A DNA stretch of 64,000 nucleotides from Lagierella massiliensis (lineage in GTDB: Bacteria > Bacillota > Clostridia > Tissierellales > Peptoniphilaceae): the NCBI RefSeq assembly GCF_001407835.1, contig NZ_CYUO01000005.1, positions 186,001-250,000 on the forward strand, in the 5' to 3' direction. Made by a program: the position numbers and the translations under genes. Under the pieces are notes generated by a model that saw nothing but the letters and a program-made list of their open reading frames with translations, did not search any database and was not told the origin of the DNA. Each line of letters opens with the position of its first letter. Positions within the stretch are counted from its first letter, which is position 1. This document shows, in pieces, positions 8,885 through 17,424 of the stretch.

Positions 8885-8913
8885 ATTGTATCATATTTGA
8901 CAAAAAATGTGAA
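8885..8913 (-). promoter_or_regulatory. Promoter of the short YitT gene
   Basis: On the minus strand TTCACA, 17 bases, then TACAAT with an upstream TG (extended -10), about 35 bases before the start codon. Confidence 0.5.
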
Positions 8914-8977
8914 CAATTTAAAAACTTTGTTAATTTACCATACAATAGCACATTGGTATTTAATTGTAACATTTTGT

Positions 8978-10063
8978 TTACTTTCTTTTGTTATTGGAAT
9001 TAAATTCATCTAAATTCCAAAGGCTTAGCTGAATAATATTGTCATCAACTAAATTTGAAGAAGTAAGACCTAAAAGTCGAATTGGCCTTTTTATATCAAC
9101 AGTTCTTAAAAGGTAGTAGGCTTTTAAATATATCTCTTTAAATTCATTTGTAGGATTTTCTAAAGTCATTGATCTTGTTATGGTTTCAAAGTTATTGAAT
9201 TTTATCTTTAGTGTAATGGTGTGACCTAAAATATTTCTTTTTTTTAAATCTTTAGAGAGCTCTTCTGCAAAATTTTTTAAAAGTTTTACAAGTTCTGACG
9301 CCTTGTCTACATCTTTTGAGAAAGTCCTTTCAATTCCAAGGGATTTTCTTATTCTTGTGGTTTCGACAACTCTATTATCTATGCCACGAATTCTATTGTA
9401 GATGACTTCACCTTGTTTGCCAAAGTTTTTCTTTAAAAAGGAAAAAGATAGTTCTAACAGTTCGCTAACTTTATAAACTCCAAATGCATTTAATTTTTCT
9501 TTTGTCTTTTGACCAATTCCTGCAATTCTTTCTATGGGAAGATCTTCCAATATTTTTGGAACCATATTTTTTCTTATTACAAAGACACCGTTTGGTTTGT
9601 TCCAGTCAGAAGCAAGTTTTGCCAGGGATTTATTATAGCTTATACCGATTGAAAGAGTGAGACCGGTTTTTTGATAAACATTTTTTTGAATATGTTTTGC
9701 AAGCTTTACAGGATCTGCGTCTATATGACTGATATCAATACAGGCTTCGTCAATGGACATTTGTTCAATCTTGGTAGAATAATCATTTATGATTTTAAAA
9801 ACTTCATCACTTTTTTCTCTGTAGAGATTATGTCTTGTAGGGACGATAATAACATTGGGACAGAGCTGTTTAGCCATGAATATAGGCATAGCAGAATGAA
9901 GTCCATACTTTCTCGCTTCGTAGTTGGCAGTAGTTATTATTCCTCTATCGCTTCTTCCTCCAACCACCATGGGATGACCTTTTAGTTTTGGATTTTCCAG
10001 TTCTTCTACTGAAGCAAAGAAAGCATCTAAGTCCATATGTAAAAAATTCAAATCTTCTTTCAT
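8978..10063 (-). CDS. dinB: DNA polymerase IV (Y family)
   Basis: A 361-residue error-prone translesion polymerase. The N-terminal HMDLDAFFASVE holds a catalytic Asp and the aromatic steric gate. SIDEACID (about residues 103-110) is the second catalytic carboxylate site; most relatives have Tyr-Leu after SIDEA, here it is Cys-Ile. Helix-hairpin-helix IAGIGQKTKEKL is near 180, then the little finger domain. The C-terminal QLSLW is a beta-clamp-binding motif of the QLxLF type. It is monocistronic; no LexA-type box was recognised. Length is normal. Confidence 0.95.
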   Translation of the reverse strand: MKEDLNFLHMDLDAFFASVEELENPKLKGHPMVVGGRSDRGIITTANYEARKYGLHSAMPIFMAKQLCPNVIIVPTRHNLYREKSDEVFKIINDYSTKIEQMSIDEACIDISHIDADPVKLAKHIQKNVYQKTGLTLSIGISYNKSLAKLASDWNKPNGVFVIRKNMVPKILEDLPIERIAGIGQKTKEKLNAFGVYKVSELLELSFSFLKKNFGKQGEVIYNRIRGIDNRVVETTRIRKSLGIERTFSKDVDKASELVKLLKNFAEELSKDLKKRNILGHTITLKIKFNNFETITRSMTLENPTNEFKEIYLKAYYLLRTVDIKRPIRLLGLTSSNLVDDNIIQLSLWNLDEFNSNNKRK

Positions 10064-10202
10064 AAAATCACCAATACAATTATATCATTGAAAAAAATAT
10101 TCATTAAATATTAAAATAAAGTCTATTTAAATCTTTAAAAATTTCTACAAATAAGTTATCATATAGCTAACAGATGTTAAGGAGGTTACATCACGAATCC
10201 AA

Positions 10203-11099
10203 ATGGAGAAGAATTCTAATCAGTTGAATAAAAATGTTGCTAAGTTTTTTGGAAGTAAGAAAGAATTTCTAAGGACGATTACAGCGACTATTATAGGAGA
10301 TTTTATTTGCGCCTTTGCAATGACATACTTTTTCCAACAAAAAGGTTTTTTAAGTGGAGGAGTAGGGGGTATAGGCCTTTTACTTAAGTTTTTATATGAT
10401 ATACCAACAGGTGTTACGGTGTTTGTGCTAAATGTGCCACTTGTAATATTGGGATACTTTTTAATTAACAAAAAGTTCACCACCTATGCCATGATATCAG
10501 CGTTTGTTTTATCTGGGGCACTTCTCTTCTTTGACAAGTTTAACAATCCATTCATACTTGAAGACAGTTTTTTAGTAGCTGTAATCGGTGGTGCAATAAA
10601 CGGAATTGGAATGGGACTGCTATTTAAAAATGGAAGTTCTCAAGGTGGTCTTGATATTGTTGCAGCCATATTTAAACAAAGGTTTAATGTAAATATTGGG
10701 AATGCGCTTTTTGCCATGAACATGGTTATTGTATCTATGGGATGTATTGCTTTTTCATTGGACAGAGGACTTTACACAGTTATAGCTATGGCTGTAGGAT
10801 ATAATTTACTTGATAGAATTCAAATGGGACTTGGCGAAAGAAAACAAGTTATGATAATTTCATCTCAATACGATGAAATAAAAAGACAGATTATACAAAA
10901 AGTCAACAGAGGTGTTACATTCCTTGATGGCTCAGGTGGATATAAGAACACAAACTACAAGGTTATCTACACAGTTGTAGCAAGAAGGCAACTTGCTCAG
11001 GTAAAAGAGATAGTTGCTCATGCAGATGGAAATGCATTTATGGCTGTTACAGACGCCTATGAAGTAAGAGGTAAGGGATTTAGTACCTCTGAATTATAA
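10203..11099 (+). CDS. YitT-family membrane protein with DUF2179 domain
   Basis: A full-length 298-residue member. About five membrane helices occupy residues 25-200, with FLSGGVGGIG and FKNGSSQGGLD as the family's glycine-rich segments. A soluble DUF2179 domain follows (about 215-295: MIISSQYDEIKRQI, GVTFLDGSGGY, AVTDAYEVRGKGF). The only Shine-Dalgarno sequence, AAGGAGG (10179-10185), lies 17 bases before the ATG, which is long, and no ATG, GTG or TTG in frame lies closer. Function is unknown. The gene is convergent with the lysozyme gene and shares a terminator with it. Confidence 0.88.
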   Translation: MEKNSNQLNKNVAKFFGSKKEFLRTITATIIGDFICAFAMTYFFQQKGFLSGGVGGIGLLLKFLYDIPTGVTVFVLNVPLVILGYFLINKKFTTYAMISAFVLSGALLFFDKFNNPFILEDSFLVAVIGGAINGIGMGLLFKNGSSQGGLDIVAAIFKQRFNVNIGNALFAMNMVIVSMGCIAFSLDRGLYTVIAMAVGYNLLDRIQMGLGERKQVMIISSQYDEIKRQIIQKVNRGVTFLDGSGGYKNTNYKVIYTVVARRQLAQVKEIVAHADGNAFMAVTDAYEVRGKGFSTSEL

Positions 11100-11110
11100 T
11101 AATAAAAATA

Positions 11111-11154
11111 AAAATGGTAGTATGAAAGAAAAAATTCTTAAATACTACCATTTT
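11111..11154. terminator. Bidirectional terminator
   Basis: AAAATGGTAGTAT (11111-11123) and ATACTACCATTTT (11142-11154) form a perfect 13-bp stem with A and T flanks between convergent genes. Confidence 0.85.
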
Positions 11155-11155
11155 C

Positions 11156-12070
11156 TTAATATTTAATTTTTAATTTTTCCAAAACCTCCATGTCATTTCC
11201 GCCGTAAAATTCAGTTAAGTAACTGCTGTGATTGTTTTTGTTACCGCCAAGCCCAATTATTTTATGATTTTTATACTTGGAGTAGTCGAAGTATCCAGAT
11301 AGGGTTTCTGCAATATAGAATTTATCTTTTGTTGTGTTTCTTAAATAAGCTATGGATTTAGAAACATCAACAGAATTAAGCTTCGAAACAATAACTATTT
11401 CTTTTGGATTTTTTGTATTGTTTAAAGAATTGAGATTATTCTGTTCTATTATTTCAGGATAGTTTCTAAAGCATATATTCATATCCAGTTCTCTTCCCGC
11501 CATGCCAATGCCTTCAAATTTTCCTTTATTGGTGTACTGCCACATACCAGTATTTGAATTTATATATCTGGAAGATTTGTTTCGGTTATGTGTCCAGTGG
11601 GCAACCCAAAAGTCAAAGTCATTTAAAGTTTTTCCTTTATATCTATGGTTTAATAAAAACTTGTCAGTAAACCAAGAACCCATTGAGTAAAGACCAACAT
11701 AATAGCCTCTATTTTCAACTTTTAACAAAAATTCAATTGCAATTTCAGTTAAAGCAACTCTTGAAAGTTTTGACTGTGATGGATCTTCAAGGTCAAGATA
11801 AAGTGGATATTCAAAGGTTTTATCAGAAACAGCACTTAAAAATTTCTCTGCTTCTAAATTTGCAGTGTTTATGTCCCTTGCATATAGATACCAATAGGCT
11901 CCCCTTGGAAGCCCTGCTCTAACACAACCCTGATAATTTTTTTCAAAGGAAGGGTCTTTTATAGTTTTTCCACTTCCCGCTCTAAGGATTGCAAAATCAA
12001 GACCATTTAGTTTTGCTTTTTTAAAATCTGAAGGGTTGTTCCACATGGATAAGTCAACGCCTAATTTCAT
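11156..12070 (-). CDS. GH25-type lysozyme (muramidase) with extra C-terminal domain
   Basis: Residues 1-200 match glycoside hydrolase family 25, which cleaves the MurNAc-GlcNAc bond of peptidoglycan. Evidence is the opening GVDLSMWN (Asp), YLDLEDP (catalytic Asp/Glu, about 92-97), and the late WQYTNKG and LDMNICF. There is no signal peptide. Residues 220-304 form a second, unrecognised domain with a repeat-like IIGLGGNK and alternating hydrophobic residues, perhaps for wall binding. Cytoplasmic GH25 enzymes are common as phage endolysins, but no phage gene is near. Export by lysis or an unusual path would be needed to reach the wall. Confidence 0.85.
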   Translation of the reverse strand: MKLGVDLSMWNNPSDFKKAKLNGLDFAILRAGSGKTIKDPSFEKNYQGCVRAGLPRGAYWYLYARDINTANLEAEKFLSAVSDKTFEYPLYLDLEDPSQSKLSRVALTEIAIEFLLKVENRGYYVGLYSMGSWFTDKFLLNHRYKGKTLNDFDFWVAHWTHNRNKSSRYINSNTGMWQYTNKGKFEGIGMAGRELDMNICFRNYPEIIEQNNLNSLNNTKNPKEIVIVSKLNSVDVSKSIAYLRNTTKDKFYIAETLSGYFDYSKYKNHKIIGLGGNKNNHSSYLTEFYGGNDMEVLEKLKIKY

Positions 12071-12472
12071 ATAATCACCTCCAGTTATAGATGAGGGAAA
12101 GTATATTTATTTACCATAAAGATATTTTCAAACAACATATGAAAATATAATACCATAAATATAAAATGATATTACTGATTTTTGTATAGATTTTAATTTA
12201 CAGATTTTGAAAAAATATTTCAATCATAAAGAATTTCATACTTATCTTTTATGGAATTTAAAAATTAAGATTTTTTTCAGTTTTGTTATGTAAAATTTTA
12301 ATTGAAAGGTATATAGATATTAAATTGATTAAGTAATATTAAGGTGGGTATATATCATTTATAGTATAGTATGTAAAAGGAAAGAAACTATATCTGTTAT
12401 TTCTATCTTAATTTAATGCTATACCTTAATTGAAATAATAAATATAAATTTGATAAAAGGAAAGGTGATTTT
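12071..12472. other. Gene-free AT-rich region with an imperfect inverted repeat
   Basis: No reading frame is supported. Two related segments, 12301-12333 and the reverse complement of 12406-12432, share AAGGTATA followed by ATTAAATT and AAG. Their location just upstream of a marR gene suits an autoregulatory operator pair. A weak promoter (TTGAAA at 12430, ATAAAA at 12453) lies at the end. Confidence 0.4.
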
Positions 12473-12916
12473 ATGGAATGGAAAGATTACGGAACAGAAA
12501 CCGCTCAATTGGTTAGAGAAGCTGCAAGAAAAATAGATGCTATTCTTCTTCCTATAGCTGCTGCAAATGGATTAACTAATATGAAATTAAAAGTACTTAT
12601 AGAAGTTTCAAGACTTGAAAATGCGACAATAGGAGAACTTGGTAATTCCCTTGGAGTTGCAGGTGGAAATATTTCCAATATGTGTAAGGGACTTGAAAAA
12701 GAAGGTTTCTTACAAAGAACAAGATCTTTGGAAGATGAAAGAGTTGTTCATGTTGAAACAACTAAAAAAGGTAACGAAATAATAAATGAAATAGGACAAG
12801 AATTAAGAGATAAACTTCATGATAGATTAGGTTCTATGAGCGAAGCTAAGTATAAAGAACTTGTAGAAGTTTTAGCAGAACTTAATGATAGTTTAGATCT
12901 TCTTACAAGAGGATAG
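12473..12916 (+). CDS. MarR-family transcriptional regulator
   Basis: A 147-residue protein with the MarR layout: a dimerisation helix, winged helix-turn-helix (IGELGNSLGVAGGNISNMCKGLE, about residues 53-75), a wing with the basic-acidic DER motif (LEDERVVHV, about 86-95), and C-terminal dimer helices. It starts at ATG behind AAAGGAAAGGTG and ends 14 bases before ftsH, so the two genes form one transcript. It probably represses its own operon through the upstream inverted repeat; the ligand is unknown. Confidence 0.9.
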   Translation: MEWKDYGTETAQLVREAARKIDAILLPIAAANGLTNMKLKVLIEVSRLENATIGELGNSLGVAGGNISNMCKGLEKEGFLQRTRSLEDERVVHVETTKKGNEIINEIGQELRDKLHDRLGSMSEAKYKELVEVLAELNDSLDLLTRG

Positions 12917-12930
12917 AGGAAGGTGAGTGG

Positions 12931-14844
12931 ATGAAAAAGGGAAATTCAAAATTCCCTAATGATTTTAGACCCAATTCCATAACTATGATTCTACTTGGAC
13001 TTATCTTGTGGAGCCTTATATTTTCTGCAATACTCCCTATGTTTTCAAAGGGCGCAGTCAGTGAGGTAACCTATGATAAGTTTTGGACCATGCTTGAAAA
13101 AGGACAAGTAAGCTATGTAGAGCTAAGTGATCCTTTGCAGTTCACAGCGAAAGACAAGGATGGGACTGAAAGAAGATATAGAACTCCATATACAAATTTT
13201 GGATATGACAAAGATCTTATTCCTAAGATGAAAGAAGTCGGAGGAGTTTCATGGAAATCAGAAAGTTCTAATGTATTTACCAAGATTATTTTACCTTATA
13301 TATTACAGATTTTGGTTTTCTTAGGGCTTATTATGCTCTTCTCAAGGTTTTTAACCAAGAAGATGGGCGGAAACTCCATGAGTTTTGGAAAAAGTAATGC
13401 AAAAGTCTATGTTCAGTCTAAACCTGGAAAGAGGTTTGCAGATGTTGCTGGACAGGATGAAGCTAAAGATGATCTTTTAGAAATAGTAGACTTTTTACAT
13501 GATCCTAAAAAATATACTGAAATCGGAGCTGTACTTCCAAAAGGAGTACTACTTGTAGGACCTCCAGGAACAGGTAAGACTTTGCTTGCTCAAGCTGTTG
13601 CGGGTGAAGCTAATGTACCATTTTTTTCAATGTCAGGTTCCGAGTTTGTAGAATTATTTGTTGGAATGGGTGCTTCAAAAGTTAGGGATCTTTTTAAACA
13701 AGCAAAAGAGAAAGCACCTTGTATTGTATTTATAGATGAAATTGATGCCATCGGTAAGAGAAGGGATACCCATGGACTTAGTGGCAATGATGAAAGGGAA
13801 CAAACTTTAAATCAGCTTTTGAATGAAATGGATGGATTTGAAGGTAATACTGGAGTCGTAATACTTGCTGCAACTAATAGACCTGAGATACTTGACCCAG
13901 CTCTTACAAGACCAGGACGTTTTGATAGGAGAATTCCTGTTGAATTGCCAGACCTTGCAGGTCGTGAGGCCATATTAAAGGTTCACGCAAGAAAGATTAA
14001 GGCAGAAGAAGATGTAGATTATAGACAGATTGCACTTATGACTGCTGGTGCTTCAGGAGCACAACTTGCCAATATTATAAATGAAGCGGCTCTACTTGCG
14101 GTTAAACATGGTAAGCCAAGGGTTTCTCAAATAGAGCTTACAGAATCTGTTGAAGTTGTAATAGCGGGCCAACAAAAGAAGGGCATGGTTATATCGCCAC
14201 GAGAAAAGGAACTTATTGCATACCACGAAGTTGGTCATGCACTTGTTGCTGCAACTCAGACCCATCAGGCACCAGTTACAAAAATAACCATTATTCCGAG
14301 AACTTCTGGCGCTTTAGGTTATACTATGCAAGTTGAGCAAGAAGAAAAATTCCTTATGTCTAAGGAAGATCTATTTAACGAAATAGTAACCTTAACAGGT
14401 GGTCGTTCTGCAGAAGAAGTAGTATTTAATACAAAGACTACAGGAGCTTCAAATGACATTGAAAGAGCTACAAAGCTCGCCCGTGCCATGATTACCCAAT
14501 ATGGTATGACTGAAGAGTTTGGTATGGTTGCCCTTGAAACAAGAACAAACCAATACTTGGATGGAAGTACTTCAAGTACAGCTTCACCTGAAAAGGCGGC
14601 TCAGGTTGACAATATGATTGAAAAACTAATAAAGGATGCCCAAGCTAAGGCAATTTCAATTCTTGAAGACAATATTGACAAACTTCATGAGATAGCTAAG
14701 TTTCTATTGAAAAAAGAAACCATAACTGGTGAGGAGTTTATGGAAATCTTAAATGAAAAAGAAGATGAAACAGAAAAATCTCAAGAGGAAAATGAATCTA
14801 CACAGTTAGAAGACAAAGATTCTAACTCAAATATAGAAGAGTAA
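12931..14844 (+). CDS. ftsH: ATP-dependent zinc metalloprotease FtsH
   Basis: A membrane-bound AAA+ protease of 637 residues that degrades misfolded membrane proteins and unstable regulators. Two N-terminal membrane helices (about 18-38 and 115-137) flank an external domain. The AAA module has Walker A GPPGTGKT (about 210), Walker B IVFIDEIDAIG and the second region of homology ATNRPEILDPALTRPGRFDR. The peptidase domain has the zinc motif HEVGH (about 432) and a later Asp ligand. The C-terminal ~40 residues are acidic. It is preceded in the operon by a marR gene, unlike the common tilS-hpt-ftsH order. Confidence 0.97.
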   Translation: MKKGNSKFPNDFRPNSITMILLGLILWSLIFSAILPMFSKGAVSEVTYDKFWTMLEKGQVSYVELSDPLQFTAKDKDGTERRYRTPYTNFGYDKDLIPKMKEVGGVSWKSESSNVFTKIILPYILQILVFLGLIMLFSRFLTKKMGGNSMSFGKSNAKVYVQSKPGKRFADVAGQDEAKDDLLEIVDFLHDPKKYTEIGAVLPKGVLLVGPPGTGKTLLAQAVAGEANVPFFSMSGSEFVELFVGMGASKVRDLFKQAKEKAPCIVFIDEIDAIGKRRDTHGLSGNDEREQTLNQLLNEMDGFEGNTGVVILAATNRPEILDPALTRPGRFDRRIPVELPDLAGREAILKVHARKIKAEEDVDYRQIALMTAGASGAQLANIINEAALLAVKHGKPRVSQIELTESVEVVIAGQQKKGMVISPREKELIAYHEVGHALVAATQTHQAPVTKITIIPRTSGALGYTMQVEQEEKFLMSKEDLFNEIVTLTGGRSAEEVVFNTKTTGASNDIERATKLARAMITQYGMTEEFGMVALETRTNQYLDGSTSSTASPEKAAQVDNMIEKLIKDAQAKAISILEDNIDKLHEIAKFLLKKETITGEEFMEILNEKEDETEKSQEENESTQLEDKDSNSNIEE

Positions 14845-14846
14845 TT

Positions 14847-14873
14847 AAAGAGGGATAGCCCCTCTTTTTTTAC
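14847..14873 (+). terminator. Terminator of marR-ftsH
   Basis: AAAGAGGG (14847-14854), ATAGC loop, CCCTCTTT (14860-14867), then a T run. Confidence 0.85.
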
Positions 14874-14930
14874 GTTCATTCACCTTTGATATTAATTATT
14901 AAAAATGATATGATTATTTGTGGTGATTTT

Positions 14931-15323
14931 ATGGCTTATAGCGAAACTTATGAAATTGAAATAACAAAAGATATGTTAAATTATTATGACTTTCTCCACG
15001 GAGGAGAAGGTTTTAAAATTATGGATCAAACTGCAGGCTATGTATCTAAACATCATATTGATGGAGAAACTGTAACCGTAGCTTGTAAAGAAGTGGTCTT
15101 TAAAAATTCTGCTTACCTTGGCGAACATATCACTTCAACTGGAACGGTTTTAAAAATAGGAAACAGTTCCATAACTGTAGAAGTTAAAAATATAATAAAA
15201 GAGAGAAATGTTTTGTCAAGTACAGGTATTTTTACAATGGTAAGTGTTGACGATAATTTTAGACCGAAAAAGATAGACAAGGATAAATTAAAAATAGGAG
15301 GTTATATTGAAAAAGAAAAATAA
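14931..15323 (+). CDS. Acyl-CoA thioesterase, hotdog fold
   Basis: A 130-residue single hotdog-domain protein. YDFLHGGEGFKIMDQTAGYVSKHH carries the helix and active-site carboxylate typical of acyl-CoA hydrolases (4HBT/YciA-like), and VACKEVVFKNSAYLGE and the ITVEV strands complete the fold. It should hydrolyse an acyl-CoA thioester in the cytoplasm; chain length cannot be told. The ATG at 14931 is chosen because the family fold begins there; a TTG at 14886 would add 15 unlike residues. Its last 17 bases overlap the start of the ABC exporter gene. Confidence 0.82.
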   Translation: MAYSETYEIEITKDMLNYYDFLHGGEGFKIMDQTAGYVSKHHIDGETVTVACKEVVFKNSAYLGEHITSTGTVLKIGNSSITVEVKNIIKERNVLSSTGIFTMVSVDDNFRPKKIDKDKLKIGGYIEKEK

Positions 15324-17103
15324 TAAATTTCATTCAAATAGAGAATTGATAAATATTTTTGCTCCATATTTCAAACCTTATAAGAGTGTACTATTTTTTG
15401 ACTTATTTTGCGCATCAATGACAACGGTTAGTGAAATAGTACTTCCTCTTATACTTAGAAATATGACTAATATGGGGCTTGAAGACAGGGCTTCCCTAAC
15501 CATGGGAATGTTACTAAAATTAGGATTTTTGTTTTTAGTTATTAAAACCATCGAAGTCTTTGCTGGCTACTATATGCAAAGAACTGGACATATTATGGGT
15601 GCAAGAATAGAAACTGATATGAGAAAAGATCTTTTTGATCATCTTCACAAGCTGTCTGATTCATATTTTAATGATGCAAAAATTGGACAGATAATGGCGA
15701 GAATTACAAATGACCTTTTCGATGTTACAGAGTTTGCACATCACTGCCCAGAGGAGTATTTTATAGCTACGATAAAGATTATAATTTCATTTATTATTTT
15801 AGTAAGGATAAATATTCCACTTACAATTGTAATCTTTATGATGATTCCAATAATGATATTTGCTACAACTACTTTTAGAAAGAGGATGAGAAGGGCATTT
15901 AAAGCTCAAAGAAATCATATTGGGGAGATAAATTCACAAGTTGAAGACAGTTTACTTGGTGTTAAAGTCGTAAAATCATTTACAAATGAAGAGGAAGAAA
16001 CAAGAAAATTTGACAAGGGTAATAGAGAATTTTTACAAATCAAGAAGGAATCTTACAAGCAGATGGCAGGGTTTAATGCGGTTACAAGAGTCTTTGAAGG
16101 TTTAATGTATTTAACTGTGCTTATTCTTGGAGGCTATTTAATGATGAAGGGTTCAATTGATCCTGGAGATCTTGTAGCTTATGTTCTATTTGTAACAACT
16201 TTATTAACAACAGTAAGGAGAATTATAGAGTTTACTGAACAATTCCAAAGGGGAATGACGGGAATTGAAAGATTTTCAGAACTTATGCAAACTGATATTG
16301 AAATATTTGATGAGGAAGGTGCTGTTGAACTTACAGAAGTGAAGGGGGATATAGTTTTAGATGATGTTTCATTTAAATATCATGATAACGATGAATATAT
16401 TTTAAAAGACTTGAATATGACCGTAGAACATCATTCAAACGTTGCTTTAGTAGGACCTTCGGGAGGAGGAAAGACTACTATATGTAATCTTATTCCAAGG
16501 TTCTATGATGTAACAGATGGAAAGATAACCCTCGATGGACAAAATATAAAGGATTTTACTTTAAAGAGTTTAAGACAACACATAGGAATGGTACAACAGG
16601 ATGTATATTTGTTTTCAGGAACTGTGTTTGACAATATTGAATATGGATCTCCTGGATCCTCAAGAGAATCTGTTATGGAAGCTGCGAAACTTGCAGGAGC
16701 TTACGACTTTATAATGGAACTTCCAGAGGGATTTGATACCTATGTTGGAGAGAGGGGAGTTAAACTTTCTGGAGGGCAAAAGCAGAGAATTTCGATTGCG
16801 AGAGTATTTTTAAAAAATCCTCCAATCTTGATACTTGATGAGGCGACCTCTGCACTTGATAATAAGAGTGAAAAGATTATACAGGACTCTTTAGAAAAGT
16901 TGTCTAAGGGAAGAACTACTTTAACAATTGCCCATAGACTTACAACAGTTCAAAATGCAGATAAAATTATTGTGCTTACTGAAGAGGGAATAGTTGAACA
17001 GGGAAGTCACAAGGAGCTTATGGAAAAGAGAGGATACTATTACAATCTCTATACACAGGGTGGAAAATCCCTCGATACTATGGACTTAGATAATTTCAAA
17101 TAG
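15307..17103 (+). CDS. ABC exporter (LmrA/MsbA type half-transporter)
   Basis: A 598-residue fused permease-ATPase working as a dimer. Six membrane helices span residues ~25-310. The nucleotide-binding domain has Walker A GPSGGGKTT, Q-loop VQQDVYLF, signature LSGGQKQR, Walker B ILILDEATSALD and switch His in IAHRL. The TTG start is set by AGGAGG (15296-15301), 5 bases ahead, and lies inside the end of the thioesterase gene, so translation is probably coupled. Substrates of this family include drugs and lipids. A terminator follows. Confidence 0.92.
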   Translation: MKKKNNKFHSNRELINIFAPYFKPYKSVLFFDLFCASMTTVSEIVLPLILRNMTNMGLEDRASLTMGMLLKLGFLFLVIKTIEVFAGYYMQRTGHIMGARIETDMRKDLFDHLHKLSDSYFNDAKIGQIMARITNDLFDVTEFAHHCPEEYFIATIKIIISFIILVRINIPLTIVIFMMIPIMIFATTTFRKRMRRAFKAQRNHIGEINSQVEDSLLGVKVVKSFTNEEEETRKFDKGNREFLQIKKESYKQMAGFNAVTRVFEGLMYLTVLILGGYLMMKGSIDPGDLVAYVLFVTTLLTTVRRIIEFTEQFQRGMTGIERFSELMQTDIEIFDEEGAVELTEVKGDIVLDDVSFKYHDNDEYILKDLNMTVEHHSNVALVGPSGGGKTTICNLIPRFYDVTDGKITLDGQNIKDFTLKSLRQHIGMVQQDVYLFSGTVFDNIEYGSPGSSRESVMEAAKLAGAYDFIMELPEGFDTYVGERGVKLSGGQKQRISIARVFLKNPPILILDEATSALDNKSEKIIQDSLEKLSKGRTTLTIAHRLTTVQNADKIIVLTEEGIVEQGSHKELMEKRGYYYNLYTQGGKSLDTMDLDNFK

Positions 17104-17114
17104 AAAAAATAAAG

Positions 17115-17149
17115 ACTGACCTAAGGGTATATAAGGGTCAGTTTTTTTA
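17115..17149 (+). terminator. Terminator of thioesterase-ABC operon
   Basis: ACTGACC (17115-17121) pairs with GGTCAGT (17136-17142), followed by seven T. Confidence 0.8.
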
Positions 17150-17364
17150 TTTGATTAAAAAATTTACAAAATGAATATTTAACGAATAAACGATTAAATC
17201 ATGCATATAAAATAGACATTTAATAACGGCTGATATTGAATTTTTAATGATATCCTAAATTGGCGACGGTGAATAAAATACGAATTATTAGGGATTATTA
17301 AAAAACGTGTAACTAAAGCATAGGATAAATATTAATTAAAATAAGAAAAATTACTTTAAAAGAC

Positions 17365-17393
17365 TTGCAATTTAATAAAAAATAGTTTAAAAT
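17365..17393 (+). promoter_or_regulatory. Sigma-A type promoter of the NSS transporter
   Basis: TTGCAA (17365-17370), a 17-base spacer and TAAAAT (17388-17393), 31 bases before the start codon. Confidence 0.7.
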
Positions 17394-17424
17394 TATTCGT
17401 AATTAATTATTGGAGGAGAGGGTT

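Larger units (their letters stand above)
17104..17424 (+). other. Long untranslated region before the NSS transporter
   Basis: After the terminator, about 215 bases of AT-rich sequence hold no supported reading frame or known riboswitch pattern. The only clear signal is the promoter at 17365-17393. Confidence 0.5.

Noticed and set aside
11156-12070. Prophage remnant around the GH25 gene
   Set aside because: Neighbours are YitT and marR-ftsH; no integrase, structural or holin gene is near.
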